From the NCBI GenBank assembly GCA_027886175.1, contig JAJNNQ010000075.1:3389001-3453000 (forward strand): a stretch of DNA of 64,000 bases, in the 5' to 3' direction. The translations under genes were made by a program, and so were the position numbers. Shown here piece by piece: positions 24,480-34,830 of this stretch (positions are counted from its first letter, which is position 1; the number at the start of each line of letters is the position of its first letter). A model generated the notes under the pieces. That model was not told the DNA's origin and made no database searches. It saw only the letters and a program-made list of their open reading frames with translations. Source of the stretch: Phylloscopus collybita. Taxonomy: Eukaryota; Chordata; Aves; Passeriformes; Phylloscopidae.

Positions 24480-27400
24480 TGCTTCCTACAAAGCAGCAGC
24501 ACAATACCAACCTGATCTTCAGCTTCTTATGCTGTTGAAGAGCTGACAGCTCATGTTAAACTGAAGGGCTGGGACTGATCCAGCTCCCGCTGGATCTGTA
24601 TTTTCCAGAGTGTGACTTTCAGGTGCTGGAAGCGCAGCAGTTGGGATATTTTTTACAGAATTTTCTCTTAGTGTTTATTGTTGGTTTTGGTCAGCTATAG
24701 AAGTGAGTGCATGACACTCAAAGAGCAGTATGGTTCCCCCATGTCAGGATTCCTCTATCTACCCCAAAATCTTATACGCAAAATTCCCTGTTGTAGTCAG
24801 TCCTTTCCACATTGTCAGAACTGAAAGATGAGCACTCGCTTCCCTTTGTTTGCACCCCCAAGGGGCATGAAATGCCTCTTTCTCACCATGGTCCCTAAAA
24901 TCCTGGGGGTGGGGAGTCCTGCCAATGAGGGGAGGAAACACTAGACAAGTTGGTTGCTGGCAGCTGCTGGTTGCAGTCAGTCCCCAGGGAATGAGGTTAT
25001 TTAGTGTGCTGGAATGAGTCTGTGCAGTGAATCAGAAGCATGGTCACAGCTCCCAGACAGACAAACCTCTCCCTCCCTTTTCAGAGGGAATTTCATGCAA
25101 GTGACAGTCTGGTTTCATCAAATAAGCCAACATGAATTATTACCTGAACATATCTGTGATGATTTTTGGTTTTGAGGGTGCATATTCATCAATCAATTTA
25201 TCTGCGCTGATTGCCCGGCTAAACCATCTTAGCACTCTCATACTGTCCTTGTTGGGGTGGTGTGGTTATGACTTCTTTAAATTTTGGAAAGTATTGAAAG
25301 TAAAATAAATGATGGAGAAAGAGCAGCTGCTAAACGACTCAGAAAGGTCATTTCCTCAAAAATAAACCAGAGAAAGGCAAACAAGCATGCTCCCTTCCCA
25401 TGAGGAGTTCATCTCATCCCTCTATAAGTCTGAACAATTTTTGAATGAAGGGAAATACCAGCACTTTTGAGATTTGCATTGACTGCAGAGATCTTTCTGG
25501 ACCCATGAGCTGTCCAAGGAATGTATTGCTTTGAGTCTTTTCCCAAACCCCATTCCCATATATTGCACTGAGCTCCCACCACAAAGCTTACCTGCCTGGG
25601 AAGCTTGAAAAGGTGTAAAGATTTTAGCAGACACCATCAGGAACCAGCTGCCACACTGCAGAGTGACTCATGCTGTGGAGCTCTGCTTGCAGGAACACAG
25701 ATGTGCAGGAAGTAAACCTTGGTCAGGCTGAGTAATCCAGGTGAGCACAAACGCAGCGCCTGAAGCCACGTACGTGTGTGAGGTACAGGCTGTGCAACCC
25801 CTGTGTCCTTGCAGAGATGACCTCAGGGGTCTGTGTTATGACCCCTGTGACTGTGAACCACTGTCTGCTGTCATGGAGAAGAGCTTCCACCTGCCTGCAC
25901 TGAGAGAATCACATCCTCCCCGCCTGCTATTGCTTCTATTTTTCTCCCAGGCCAGGGATGCTCTGATTACCAATTCAAGAATCCTCTGATTTGTCCCAAA
26001 GCTTCCTGAGATCAGGGCAGACATGGGAGGCTGAAGGGGAGATGGGATTATGAAGGCAGGCAAACCTCAGGACTCACTTTATTGCTCATCTCATTCCCTT
26101 AAGAAGGGGCAGAGGTAGACTGAATAACATCTGATTTACTGTCTTCTGAAGGAGAAAAGAGCTTTCATCTGTTGAAACAAATTGTTTTTCAAAGAAATTA
26201 TTTTTGAAACAAATTTCAATACCTCACTTCTCACACTGGAACTGAAGGGCAGCTGCTACAGGATACACAGCCCCAGAGGGGTTATGTACTGCCAAGAAGG
26301 ATGTCCGGCTCCCTGATGCTGTCCCTGACCCCAACATACATCCCATAACTTCCCTTTCACCTCACTCCTATGTCCCTGATCCATGCTGTGCCAGTCCAGG
26401 GAGCTAAACCAGCACAGAGCCCTCCAGGTTTCGTGCCACAGAAGGTTTTTTTGCTGGTGCAGTTGCCAGCACCAGCATGCAGCAGGATCAATACACAGGA
26501 CTTAGTAGAAATATGCAGTCTGGTGAACCTGATCATCCTTTCCAGCAACACCTACCTGCTAATTAGGATCACAAATATGATTAAATCTCATTCTCAGCCT
26601 TCTAATACCACTGTGCCATGCAGAGAACAGCAGTGGATGCCAGGGCAGAAGCAAAGGGCTGCAAGGGAAAGGAACATGAACTCATGAATGACTGTGAGAA
26701 TTAATTTCCACCATAAAAAATGGCTCATAATACGAAATGTCTGTGAACCATCTCACAACCTTGTCCTCTAGCAGTTAATTTTAAAAGTATTAGTTATGGC
26801 TTGACATCACCTGAGAGCAGGCAAATGCCTCACCGCACAGCCTGACAGGCAGGCTGCAACCAGGGGAACCTGCAATCCCATTAAGGCGTGGGGGCACGAG
26901 GATCACCACAGAGAAAAGAGAAAATGAAGGGCAGCAGGTGAAGCTCCTGATGGCAACAGGTACCAGCATGTGGCTTAGTCATGGACACGGTGTAGTAGTT
27001 TGTTAGACAGGAAGGAGGGAGAACCTCCCGTGTCTGGAAGTGAAGGGACACAGGGAATATCTGCTTGAAAGTTCTCTGGAAGCTTTTCCTATTGCTTCAG
27101 CCTATGGAGAAAAGTGGAGAAAGGGCAGTTGTTAGGGAGGAATCTGAAGGAGAAGGATCTGCAGTGCTCTCCTGGCTCCCAGCAACGCCTTGTGCTGCTG
27201 CAGGCGTTGATGCAGAAAGCAAAGCGTGCCGAATCAGTGTGCAAACTAGGGGGTGGCAGGGACACATCTGCTGCCTGAAAAGCTGACCTGGAGGGACAGA
27301 GAGGGATGTGAGCAGCTGGATGTGTAAGCACGTATCTTATCGATTAGCGAACGGGCTCCTGGAACCGTCACAGCTGCAGCTCAAATTACCGAGAGGCACT

Positions 27401-28480
27401 TCAATGAAGAGAAAACCCAGTAATGAAAAGACCTTTGGAAATACCATCAGAAGATGGTTATTTCTAAATTGCTGCCCAAACCAAGTCATATTGTTTGCAT
27501 AAATTACCTTGGTCTGAAGCAGAAAGTTCAGAAGCCGCCAAGGGCAAAGCCAGACACAGGTGTGACCTCACAAGAGCTTGCCAGTCCCATGGCCAGGAAA
27601 GATCTAAAGAAAAGCCAGGGTGTGGGAAGAAGGTGCACCAGGTGACCTGCTTCCCTTGGTCACGGTGCTGAGCCAGGGTCTTTGTGTGGTGACAAGAAAC
27701 ACCTCCAGGAGAGCAACATGGCCTAATCCTGTGTGTAACAGACATTGTGCATCCTTTACATGCAGCCCAATGGATCAATGGTGTTATTCTGCTCTAAGCA
27801 GTACAGCAGGAGACCACTCAATGCAGAAACACTTTGACATTCTAATCACTCCACAAAACAGGAGGCTTGCTGTCATTTTCAGGCATGCCACTAAAATTCC
27901 ACTCTACCCCCTAACCCATGTTTAAACAGAAATTATTCAGGTATCTCCTCTCTACCATTAGATTTAGGAATAATCTCTGCTGCACACTTGCATCATCCCC
28001 AAGGTGTATGCACTTTTCATAGTCACCCAGTTCTGGCTCTTAAATAAGCTGTTATGTACTGACATCCTCTAAACTGAACCCAGAAGTATTTACTGGACTG
28101 AAAAAGACATCACCAGATGGCTCCAATATCAGCCTAGAAGGATTTCTGTTCTTCAACAGGCACTAAATGTGTCTGAAAAAACAGCAGGCTGCAGAGAGTC
28201 TGCATAGTCAAATCACCTCTAAGAGGCTTTGTAATTGCATTCAGTTCTGCTGTGCTGGAAAATGAGGATAATAAGCTCAATGTATTACACTTAGACTGGG
28301 GCTAGACTCCATGTAGAGTGGTAATAAGAAACACAGGCTGAGATTTTAACTGCAGTTAGTGGGGCTCAGCACTTTGCTTAGTGCGAAAGGAGATGCCGAG
28401 TTACCTTAGCTCCCTTGAAGAGTTACAACCATGAGTTCCTAGGTTCCCAAAAGTCCCCAGAGATGGAGGATCACCTATTT
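24480..28480. other. Long unique stretch
   Basis: No gene is supported. At 25767-25776 there is a 10-bp palindrome, cacgtacgtg, in a small CpG group. At about 27320-27500 there is a block with several CpG and homeodomain-like words, listed separately. At about 28225-28285 'tgctggaaaatgaggataataa' recalls a MIR tail but is too short to call. Confidence 0.5.
27320..27500. promoter_or_regulatory. Candidate conserved regulatory block (speculative)
   Basis: This block stands out from its surroundings. It has several CpG in a CpG-poor region, the words ttatcgatta (Cut/Onecut-like ATCGAT core) near 27337, caaattacc near 27382, and tattgtttgcataaat (forkhead-like TGTTTGC) near 27488. No repeat family covers it. 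I cannot test conservation, so regulatory function is inference from composition only. Confidence 0.25.
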
Positions 28481-28481
28481 C

Positions 28482-28512
28482 AGATAGAATCATAGAATGG
28501 TTTGTGTTGATA
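28482..28512 (-). mobile_element. CR1 LINE, only the last ~30 bases
   Basis: The plus strand reads 'atagaatcatagaatggtttg' and then 'tgttg' before similarity stops. This is the reverse complement of the extreme CR1 3' end. An insert this short implies reverse transcription that stopped almost at once, or later deletion. Confidence 0.8.
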
Positions 28513-29478
28513 CTCAGTTTTTCAAATCAATGATGTTTTTGTCTTGATTTGCCTCACTTTCATTTCTAGCTTTCGTTTTACAGCTCTGTGCTGATGAACT
28601 GTGCTGAGGAGTCTACTAAGAGTTTTCTATACTATCCACCAAGAAGTCTTTTTCATGAACATCTCTGTGCATCAAGTTCTTTTCAAAAAACCTTAAAAAG
28701 ACCTGGTCTTCTACTATTTTTAGTCTGTTTTTACTGCACTGGAGATGGAGATCTGGGTAGATAAGTCAGTGAGAAGATAAGTGAGTGAATAGATAAGTCA
28801 CTCCAGTGAGTTTCACTTTAAAGGAGTCCTTTCCCTTCATGCCATAGGCTAGCAAACACTTTCTCTCACTGCTATGTCAATTTGAGTAATCCCAACATCT
28901 CCTCCTGCTGCCCACTCAGTTGTGTCAGTACAACATTCCATGGGCTGTCCAATAAATCCTGCAGGAATCGATATGAGATAATAATAACCAAACATGACTC
29001 TCTTTTTTTTCTTAAGCCCTTTTAACCCTCATTGACTCTACTTAGCCCATTGCTGCCACTGAAAAATTGCACACCAGGCTGCACCAAGAGCAGAGGAGAA
29101 TAAATCTGAAAGTTGGTTTCAGATTACCTTAGTGAGTCAGACAGCTACATCGTGGTATGGAAATTCATTTCAGTCTCCTGTTTTCATTTACCACCAATCT
29201 AAGGTCAGAGAATCTGCAGCCCCACAAACTTTCACTCTGGTTGTAACTCTGTGCCAGGTACAGCCTATTTTAATGTGCCACAATGGATCAGCAGAACTGG
29301 TCCCACCATGGAAGCAAAATCCCAGTGAGAGACGCTGAAATCCTTCTGCAGCCCCTGGGGAGAGCAAGGCATTTTGTACAGACAATGTGACACCACAGAC
29401 ACCAGCCCAGAGGTTGTGTGGAATGGAAAAGGAAAGGTTTCCAAAAGGAAACACAAAACCCATGGCTGCACCAGAACA
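28513..29478. other. Unique sequence
   Basis: No gene is recognised. The word agataagt recurs three times between 28755 and 28800 with 'gtgag/gtgaat' spacers, a small degenerate duplication. Overlapping minus-strand frames at 29188-29578 of 77-96 codons have no family resemblance. Confidence 0.5.
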
Positions 29479-29480
29479 TC

Positions 29481-29517
29481 GTTAATGTTCCTTTCCAACC
29501 CATAAATGATTCTAAGA
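29481..29517 (+). mobile_element. CR1 LINE, short 3' end remnant
   Basis: The words 'gttcctttccaacccataaa' and 'tgattctaaga' follow the CR1 3' end (ggtcccttccaaccc...gattctatga). Upstream similarity is weak, so only about 37 bases are called. Confidence 0.6.
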
Positions 29518-30308
29518 CCTCACCTCTGGGCAGCACATGGGCTACAATACAGGCCCCTCCTGTCAACCTGGCTTTCAAAGCTGCTTTCTGGGGCCCAGCA
29601 CTGTGGGGAGCAGTGCAGTGTTCACCAAAGCCACCCTCAGCTGGTTTGTCACCCTAAGTGCCCTCTCTGCTTTTGGTTAGGTACATTCAGAGGAATTTTG
29701 CAGAAGACTTTTCGGATCAGGCAATGACACGATATAATTCATCTCACCTCACTTTAGCAGCTTACAAAATACAGGGCTAGGATACAAGTGGCCATGGCTA
29801 CCAGACATCCAGTGCTATATAGGCTACCCTGTGTTACCCCAGACCTCTGATATCTATCCAGGGCTTGCAGGTGTGACACTGAACACACAGGAGACCTGCA
29901 AGTTCTGCAGTGGCAACCAGGCAGAGCTTTTGTCATCTTTGCAGAGGCACTTAATGTCACACAAGACATCCACATCTAAACTAAACTAATGGTCTGGGTG
30001 CTCATAAAAGATAGAACTGGTTCAGTCATTGGCATTAAGTATAGGGTATTGTTCACCCAAACCATGCAGGTGTCTTCTTCAGGACACTAATTACACCTTG
30101 TGTTCAACTGACAAGTACCTCTCACCCTACTGATTGCAGAAGTGACCAGGGTGAGTTCTCAGGACCCACACTGTAGATCCAAGTTTAGTCAGATGGATCC
30201 TGGCACTGGAACATGCCCTCCAGGGCAGTGGCCACAGCACCAAGTCTGCCAGAGCTCAGGCAGTGTTTGGAAAATGCTCTCAGGCACAAGGTGTGATTTT
30301 TGGGGCTG
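29518..30308. other. Unique sequence
   Basis: No gene or repeat family is recognised. Short frames on both strands overlap and none is convincing. Confidence 0.5.
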
Positions 30309-30309
30309 T

Positions 30310-30393
30310 TCTGTGCAGAGACAGGACTTGGAGTTCAATGATCCTTGTGGATCCCTTCCAGTCCAGGATATTGTAAAATTCCATGATTTTTTG
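30310..30393 (+). mobile_element. CR1 LINE, short 3' end
   Basis: The sequence 'gacttggagttcaatgatcc' then 'ttgtggatcccttccagtcc', 'aggatattgtaaaattcc' and 'atgatttttt' follows a CR1 3' end of the 'gagttggactcgatgatccttgtgggtcccttcc' subtype, which differs from the subtype at 2418 and 31935. A 152-codon minus-strand frame (30189-30647) runs straight through it and is therefore not a gene. Confidence 0.8.
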
Positions 30394-31933
30394 ATCTCAT
30401 GTCCAGGAGTTTTCAGGATGTGGTAACTGCTTAGGCAGGGTTGGCTGGACTGCAACTCCACCAGGATCATTGTATTAACCAAGAAGAATTTGCTGACTTG
30501 ATCCTTTGAACCTTTCAGGACACAAACTGTCACCAGCTGTGATAGCAATAAAAATGGATGTGTCTTGTAGGGGTCTTCAAAGTACTTGACAAAGTTCACT
30601 ACAAAGACAGTGCCTTGTTCTGAATAGTTGATTGAACTGGTTTGCAAGTAACTGGTTCCAGTGCAAGGCCCTCTAAGGCCTTTGCTCCTTGGATGTCAGA
30701 GGAGAAGGTCATCTTGTCTGTTTAAGTCTGTTGGTGGCTGTTACCTTACCACTGCCAGTCCAGTGTTCCAAAAATTGTTATGATGTGGGCCACAAGAGAC
30801 CAGGGTTCCTTCACACAGCCTTGGCTGGGAGCTCCAGCAAAGCCTGCAGAGAAAGTCAGCCTGTGGTGCAGGAGCCACTTCTGACTCAAAACTCAGAATT
30901 CTGTCCAAGTTTAGCAGTTGTTTTCACCTCTTCACATCTCCTTCTGTGCTCATTTTCTCATCTGCACAGTGTAAAACACCACGGGATCTCCCTGTGCTCA
31001 GAACTGGGATGATCTTTCCATCAGAGTTACCTGGAGTTGCATTCCAGCCATCAGCTTGTCACTGGAAAGTTTCACGCCATGCTGCTCTCTGATGCCCCAC
31101 ATTTCCTTCAAGCCTGTGGGATGTTTCTGTACAACCCAGGCTGTAGGTCCCTGCCCAGCATGGACTATTATTACATTGCCTGCATCATTCATTTGCGTGG
31201 CTCATTCGAAACAAATCAAATAACCGAGTACTGCCTCATGCCGCAGCTTAAATTAGAAAGAATAGACCACAAAAACAACTGCAGCAGTAGCAGAAGTGGC
31301 TATAAATAAAGCAAAATGTTTCTCTTATAAACCTTTGTGCCACAGAGGGAAATTGTAGAAGTGGTCCAGGATATTTTTGTTGCTGCTTTTTAATTTGAAA
31401 TTTCGTCGTTGGAAGCGCCTGCAGACGTAGAGGGTTGTGCAATGTTTTCACTGCAGTAAGGCAATTGCTAAGATTAGCATGGTAACAGATCTTTTCAGAG
31501 TAAATTGCATATAATTAATAGGAAGCAGGAGGAAAAAAAGAATAATTGTATTTAATCCAAATGCAAGTTTAGTTCTCCCAGAAGGTGGAATCAGCACTAA
31601 GGCCACGCTGAAGACAAGCCTGTTCCTTTCCATTCCATTCAGCTGGGTGGTGGACAACAATTATGTGCCCCTATTGCAAATTCTCCTTTCCAATTTGTTT
31701 CAGCAAAGTACAGGGATGCTCAAGATGGAATTTCTTTTAGGCCTTTCCTAGCAACGGTGGAGATTGTTGGTTTGTGCTTCTGGCTTGTTTCCCATCCAAT
31801 GTCAAAACAAGTTAAAGCATTAAAACAACATTTCCCTGTGAAAGAGCTATAAAAAATCTGTGCAACACAACTTACATTTTGGCCAAACCCTTTTGGAGTT
31901 CACAGTTAATAGTGGACCCAGGTGTCCAGCAGG
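30394..31933. other. Unique sequence, with a candidate regulatory block
   Basis: No gene is supported. From about 31180 to 31500 the composition changes to AT-rich with scattered CpG and many transcription-factor-like words, described separately. The rest shows no repeat family. Confidence 0.5.
31180..31510. promoter_or_regulatory. Candidate conserved regulatory block (speculative)
   Basis: This repeat-free, AT-rich block holds unusual retained CpG ('tttcgtcgttggaagcgcc', 'gcagacgtagag'), a TATA/MEF2-like ctataaataa at about 31300-31309, a gcaattgc palindrome at 31461-31468 (C/EBP-like), and gattagcatggtaac at about 31473-31487. Its look resembles vertebrate conserved non-coding elements. 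Whether it is conserved or active cannot be judged from one sequence. Confidence 0.3.
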
Positions 31934-31934
31934 T

Positions 31935-32467
31935 TCCCCTCTCCTCTGCCCTTGTGAGACCCCACTTGGAGCACTGCATGCAGCTCTGACGTCCCCAACA
32001 AAGGAGATATTGACCTGTTGGAGCGAGTCCAGAGGGGGTCACAAAAATGATCAGAGGGCTGGAGCCTCTGCTCCAGCAGAGACAGGCTGAGAGAGAAGGG
32101 GTGCTCATCCTGGAGAGAGATGGTTCTGGGGAGACCTTAGAGCTCTCCCAGTACCTAAAGGGAACTTAAAAAAGAGGGGGAGAAACTTTTTTTACATAGG
32201 CAGATAGCAATAGGACAATGGGGAAGGCCTTTAAATGAAAAGTGGAGATATTTAGATTAGATGTTGGGAAGAAATTCTATGCTGGCACTGGCACAGGTTG
32301 CCCAGAGAAGCTGTGGATGCCCCATCCCTGGGAGTGTTCAAGGCCAGGCTGGACAGGGCTTGGAGCAACCTGGTCTAGTGGAAGCTGTCCCTGCCCATGG
32401 CAGTGGGGTTGGAACAAGATTATCTATAAGTTCCCTTTCAACCCAAAGCATTTGATGATCCTATGAC
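31935..32467 (+). mobile_element. CR1 LINE 3' end, long copy
   Basis: This is a well-preserved plus-strand CR1 of about 530 bases: 'gagaccccacttggagcactgc', 'gatcagagggctggagcc', 'agagacaggctgagagagaag', 'gttgcccagagaagctgtggatgcccc', 'aggctggacagggcttggagcaacctgg' and 'ctttcaacccaaagc', ending 'gatgatcctatga'. It includes the region just after the end of ORF2 plus the 3' untranslated region and is cut at the 5' side. Small deletions are present near 32150-32190. Confidence 0.95.
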
Positions 32468-32699
32468 CTTTGCTGAAGCTTCACCACACATTGCATGATG
32501 AGCCTCCATCATCCCTCCCACTGGAGCACCCAAATTTCCCAGTGGATCAGTGTCCAGCAATATGGAAGGACAAGGCCATGCAGCTACTTCACTCAGCACA
32601 TCTCTCAGCTCTTCACATCCCCACACTGACATTCCTCCCTGAAGCTGCTGCAGCATCCCAATATTGCCAGATGCACAGCTCAATAAAAGTACCAAAATA

Positions 32700-32900
32700 A
32701 ATCATTGCAGCCAAGGTTTCACTTAGCTGCTGTTATTAATCATTAGCAATAGCTATTGCTAATTAATGTCATTACACATCATGACTATTAATCACAATCT
32801 GCTGATGCAAGACATATTGTCTCTCGCAGATAAGGAAGAGGAAGAAAGCAAGTGAGCAATAACCAAACTTGAAAATTATGATGGGCAGCGTCGGCAAATT
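32700..32900. promoter_or_regulatory. Candidate regulatory block with 22-bp perfect palindrome
   Basis: The block carries many homeodomain-type TAAT/ATTA words around a perfect 22-bp palindrome (32742-32763, half-site attagcaatag). It then continues with 'attaatcacaatctgctgatg' and 'tctctcgcagataagg' (GATA-like agataagg at about 32829-32836). It follows a CR1 by about 230 bases and is itself repeat-free. Function is inferred from motif density only. Confidence 0.35.
32742..32763. repeat. 22-bp perfect palindrome
   Basis: attagcaatag followed without spacer by ctattgctaat is its own reverse complement over 22 bases. It contains two mirrored ATTAGCAAT words, a possible paired site for homeodomain or similar dimeric factors. 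Confidence 0.95.
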
Positions 32901-33289
32901 CACATTGCACACTTCAGGCTAAAAGACATGAGACAAATGTCCCTGTCCTGGTTGCTGCCTCTCAGCTCTGCTTGGGCAATGCCATTTGCTAGAAATCCAC
33001 AAAAACTGGGCATACAGATTTAATATATTACTTAGTATATGACATTTTTTGATGACTCAAGCTCTTAAGCCATGGGAGAATGACTGTCTCATCCATAGCA
33101 CTACACTGCTCCCCACTCCCTCCCTAAGAACACCCCAATGTTGTCTTTACATCAAGGTTTTTCAAAAAGGGTTAAACTCTTCAGTTCCAATATAAGCTGT
33201 TGGACTGTATACAAAAATCACTGAGGAAGTGCCCATGACCTTTGCAAGGTAGAAGGTGTGATTAGCTGACCCTAAGGATCATTTGATCC

Positions 33290-33500
33290 ATGAAGTCTAC
33301 AAAATGCTATGGTGCAGCAAATCATAAAGTGCTGGGTCATTAGGATGTGTTTGTCATTAGGATTTAAACACTCATTAATCACTTTCTTTTTCTCATTATA
33401 AGGAAGGAAAGGGAGATTTCCTTAATTTTATAGTTTAATCTCAAGTGAAAATTTAAACGCAAGAGCGAAATCAATTCTGTAGCTCACAAGATTGATTTGT
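33290..33500. promoter_or_regulatory. Candidate regulatory block, AT-rich with homeodomain words
   Basis: The word gtcattaggat occurs at 33336 and 33352. It is followed by 'actcattaatcac', 'tttccttaattttatag', 'tttaaacgcaagagcg' and 'acaagattgatttg'. There are several ATTA cores and two retained CpG with no repeat family. This is a speculative conserved-element candidate. Confidence 0.25.
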
Positions 33501-33904
33501 CCCAGACCTGAATTTGCAATATTCCCCCTTAAGCAGGCAGTCAGAGCTGCAAGCAGTGACTGGTTTCCCTGCAGCATGGGAGAAAGCTCACACAGAGCCT
33601 TCCACTACCTGCCTTCACTCTGATGGACATGGACATTGTCTGCTCAGCAAGGAAATCTCTGAGCAGGAAGCCCTTGGCGGTGTTTATACAGCGATTCCCT
33701 GCAGTAGGAACCTCACAAAGGCACAGGGCAAAGGGCAGGATATTTCTTCTGGCTTTGGGTGCTCAGGCTCTGGGGTAATGGGGTGCTGGGGACGGTCATG
33801 GGGAGGAGAAGGAGTCAGCCCTCTGAAACGAGGTATTTCTGCTGCATGTTCGGATGGCCAGGGCTCCATCTGCTATGGGAGAAAGGGCTGTTGGTCACAG
33901 TGGT

Positions 33905-34200
33905 GAGCTCATTAAAATGAGATCAATAGAGATTTAATCTAATGCCGAGGATTACTCGAAGTGGAATGCTCAATTAAGTGTGGAGAAAAAAAAAAAATGC
34001 AACACATCAAATGAATTGCCAGCTGATTTCCCTGCTTTATTTGGAGTTTAGCCCAATATCAAGGAGGGCTGATAAGCTAAAGCAGAGCTGTGAAAAAACA
34101 GCTGATGCTGGGGGTAGAGGTCACCAAACACCAGTTAAATGTGCCACATCATTACTCACACATTTTGCAGTGAACTCCACAGGTACGTAGAGTTTTGCTG
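33905..34200. promoter_or_regulatory. Candidate regulatory block with OTX/PITX-like and NKX2-like words
   Basis: The block contains ctcattaaaatgag (6-bp inverted repeat), TAATCT at 33935-33940, GGATTA at 33949-33954 (bicoid-type K50 homeodomain cores in opposite orientation) and TTAAGTG at 33974-33980 (NKX2-like). A second part at 34010-34200 has no repeat and includes 'caggtacgtagag'. Motif presence alone is weak evidence. Confidence 0.3.
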
Positions 34201-34599
34201 GGATTATATACTTCCAATTTCCACTTCTGTTCACACCAGTGGCTCTAAAAATATTTGAAAGCTGCTAAGGTGAGGATTTGCATAAACAGGATTTGCCACG
34301 GCTTTTGGAAAATTGGAAGAGTTAAGTGTGGTGAGTGCTACAAAACTTGTCTTTTCTTTGCCGTTCTTCTGTAATCCAGCCCATTTCTCCCTCGCTGCTT
34401 CTCCACCGCAAAAACTGAAACTGCTGCCACCTCTCCAGCTCCTTCACCTCTCTGAGCAGCAGCCACACAGGGACAAAGAGGATTCTGTTTTGAATGAAAC
34501 ATTTTATTCTCAAGGCATGAAAACGGGGGACCAGGCAGAAAGCCAAGAAGCAAGAAAAGAGAAACATATTTGTTAATTAAAACAAGCATTGCTTGCTTT

Positions 34600-34830
34600 G
34601 AACTACGAAAATCATGTTACAAAAAAATGGAGCGATGAGTTCCTGGCTTCTGGAAAAGAAGAACACGCTCCAGCCCCACCAAGCTGCATTGCTGCAGGAG
34701 CAAGGAGGAGTTCGGGATTCGTTCCCCAAACTCTGTAATTGACAGGCACGGGGCCCCCGTGCCGCTCACAGAGAGAATTCATCCTGACACCAACAGCTCT
34801 ATAGCCCGTTGGCACAATATCACAGCAGTT
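34600..34830. promoter_or_regulatory. CpG-bearing block with a GC-rich palindrome
   Basis: About eight CpG fall in roughly 200 bases of an otherwise CpG-poor neighbourhood. The centre is a 19-bp palindrome, ggcacgggg-c-ccccgtgcc (34745-34763), next to 'gtaattgacagg' (homeodomain/MEIS-like TGACAG). It could be a small promoter or enhancer, but no transcript structure can be seen. Confidence 0.3.

Noticed and set aside
28225..28285. Possible fourth MIR remnant ('tgctggaaaatgaggataataa')
   Set aside because: Only the tail words agree and the upstream order is wrong, so chance is likely.
30189..30647. 152-codon minus-strand open frame
   Set aside because: It runs through a CR1 3' end on the opposite strand and unique DNA. 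A real gene would not be expected to share that sequence.
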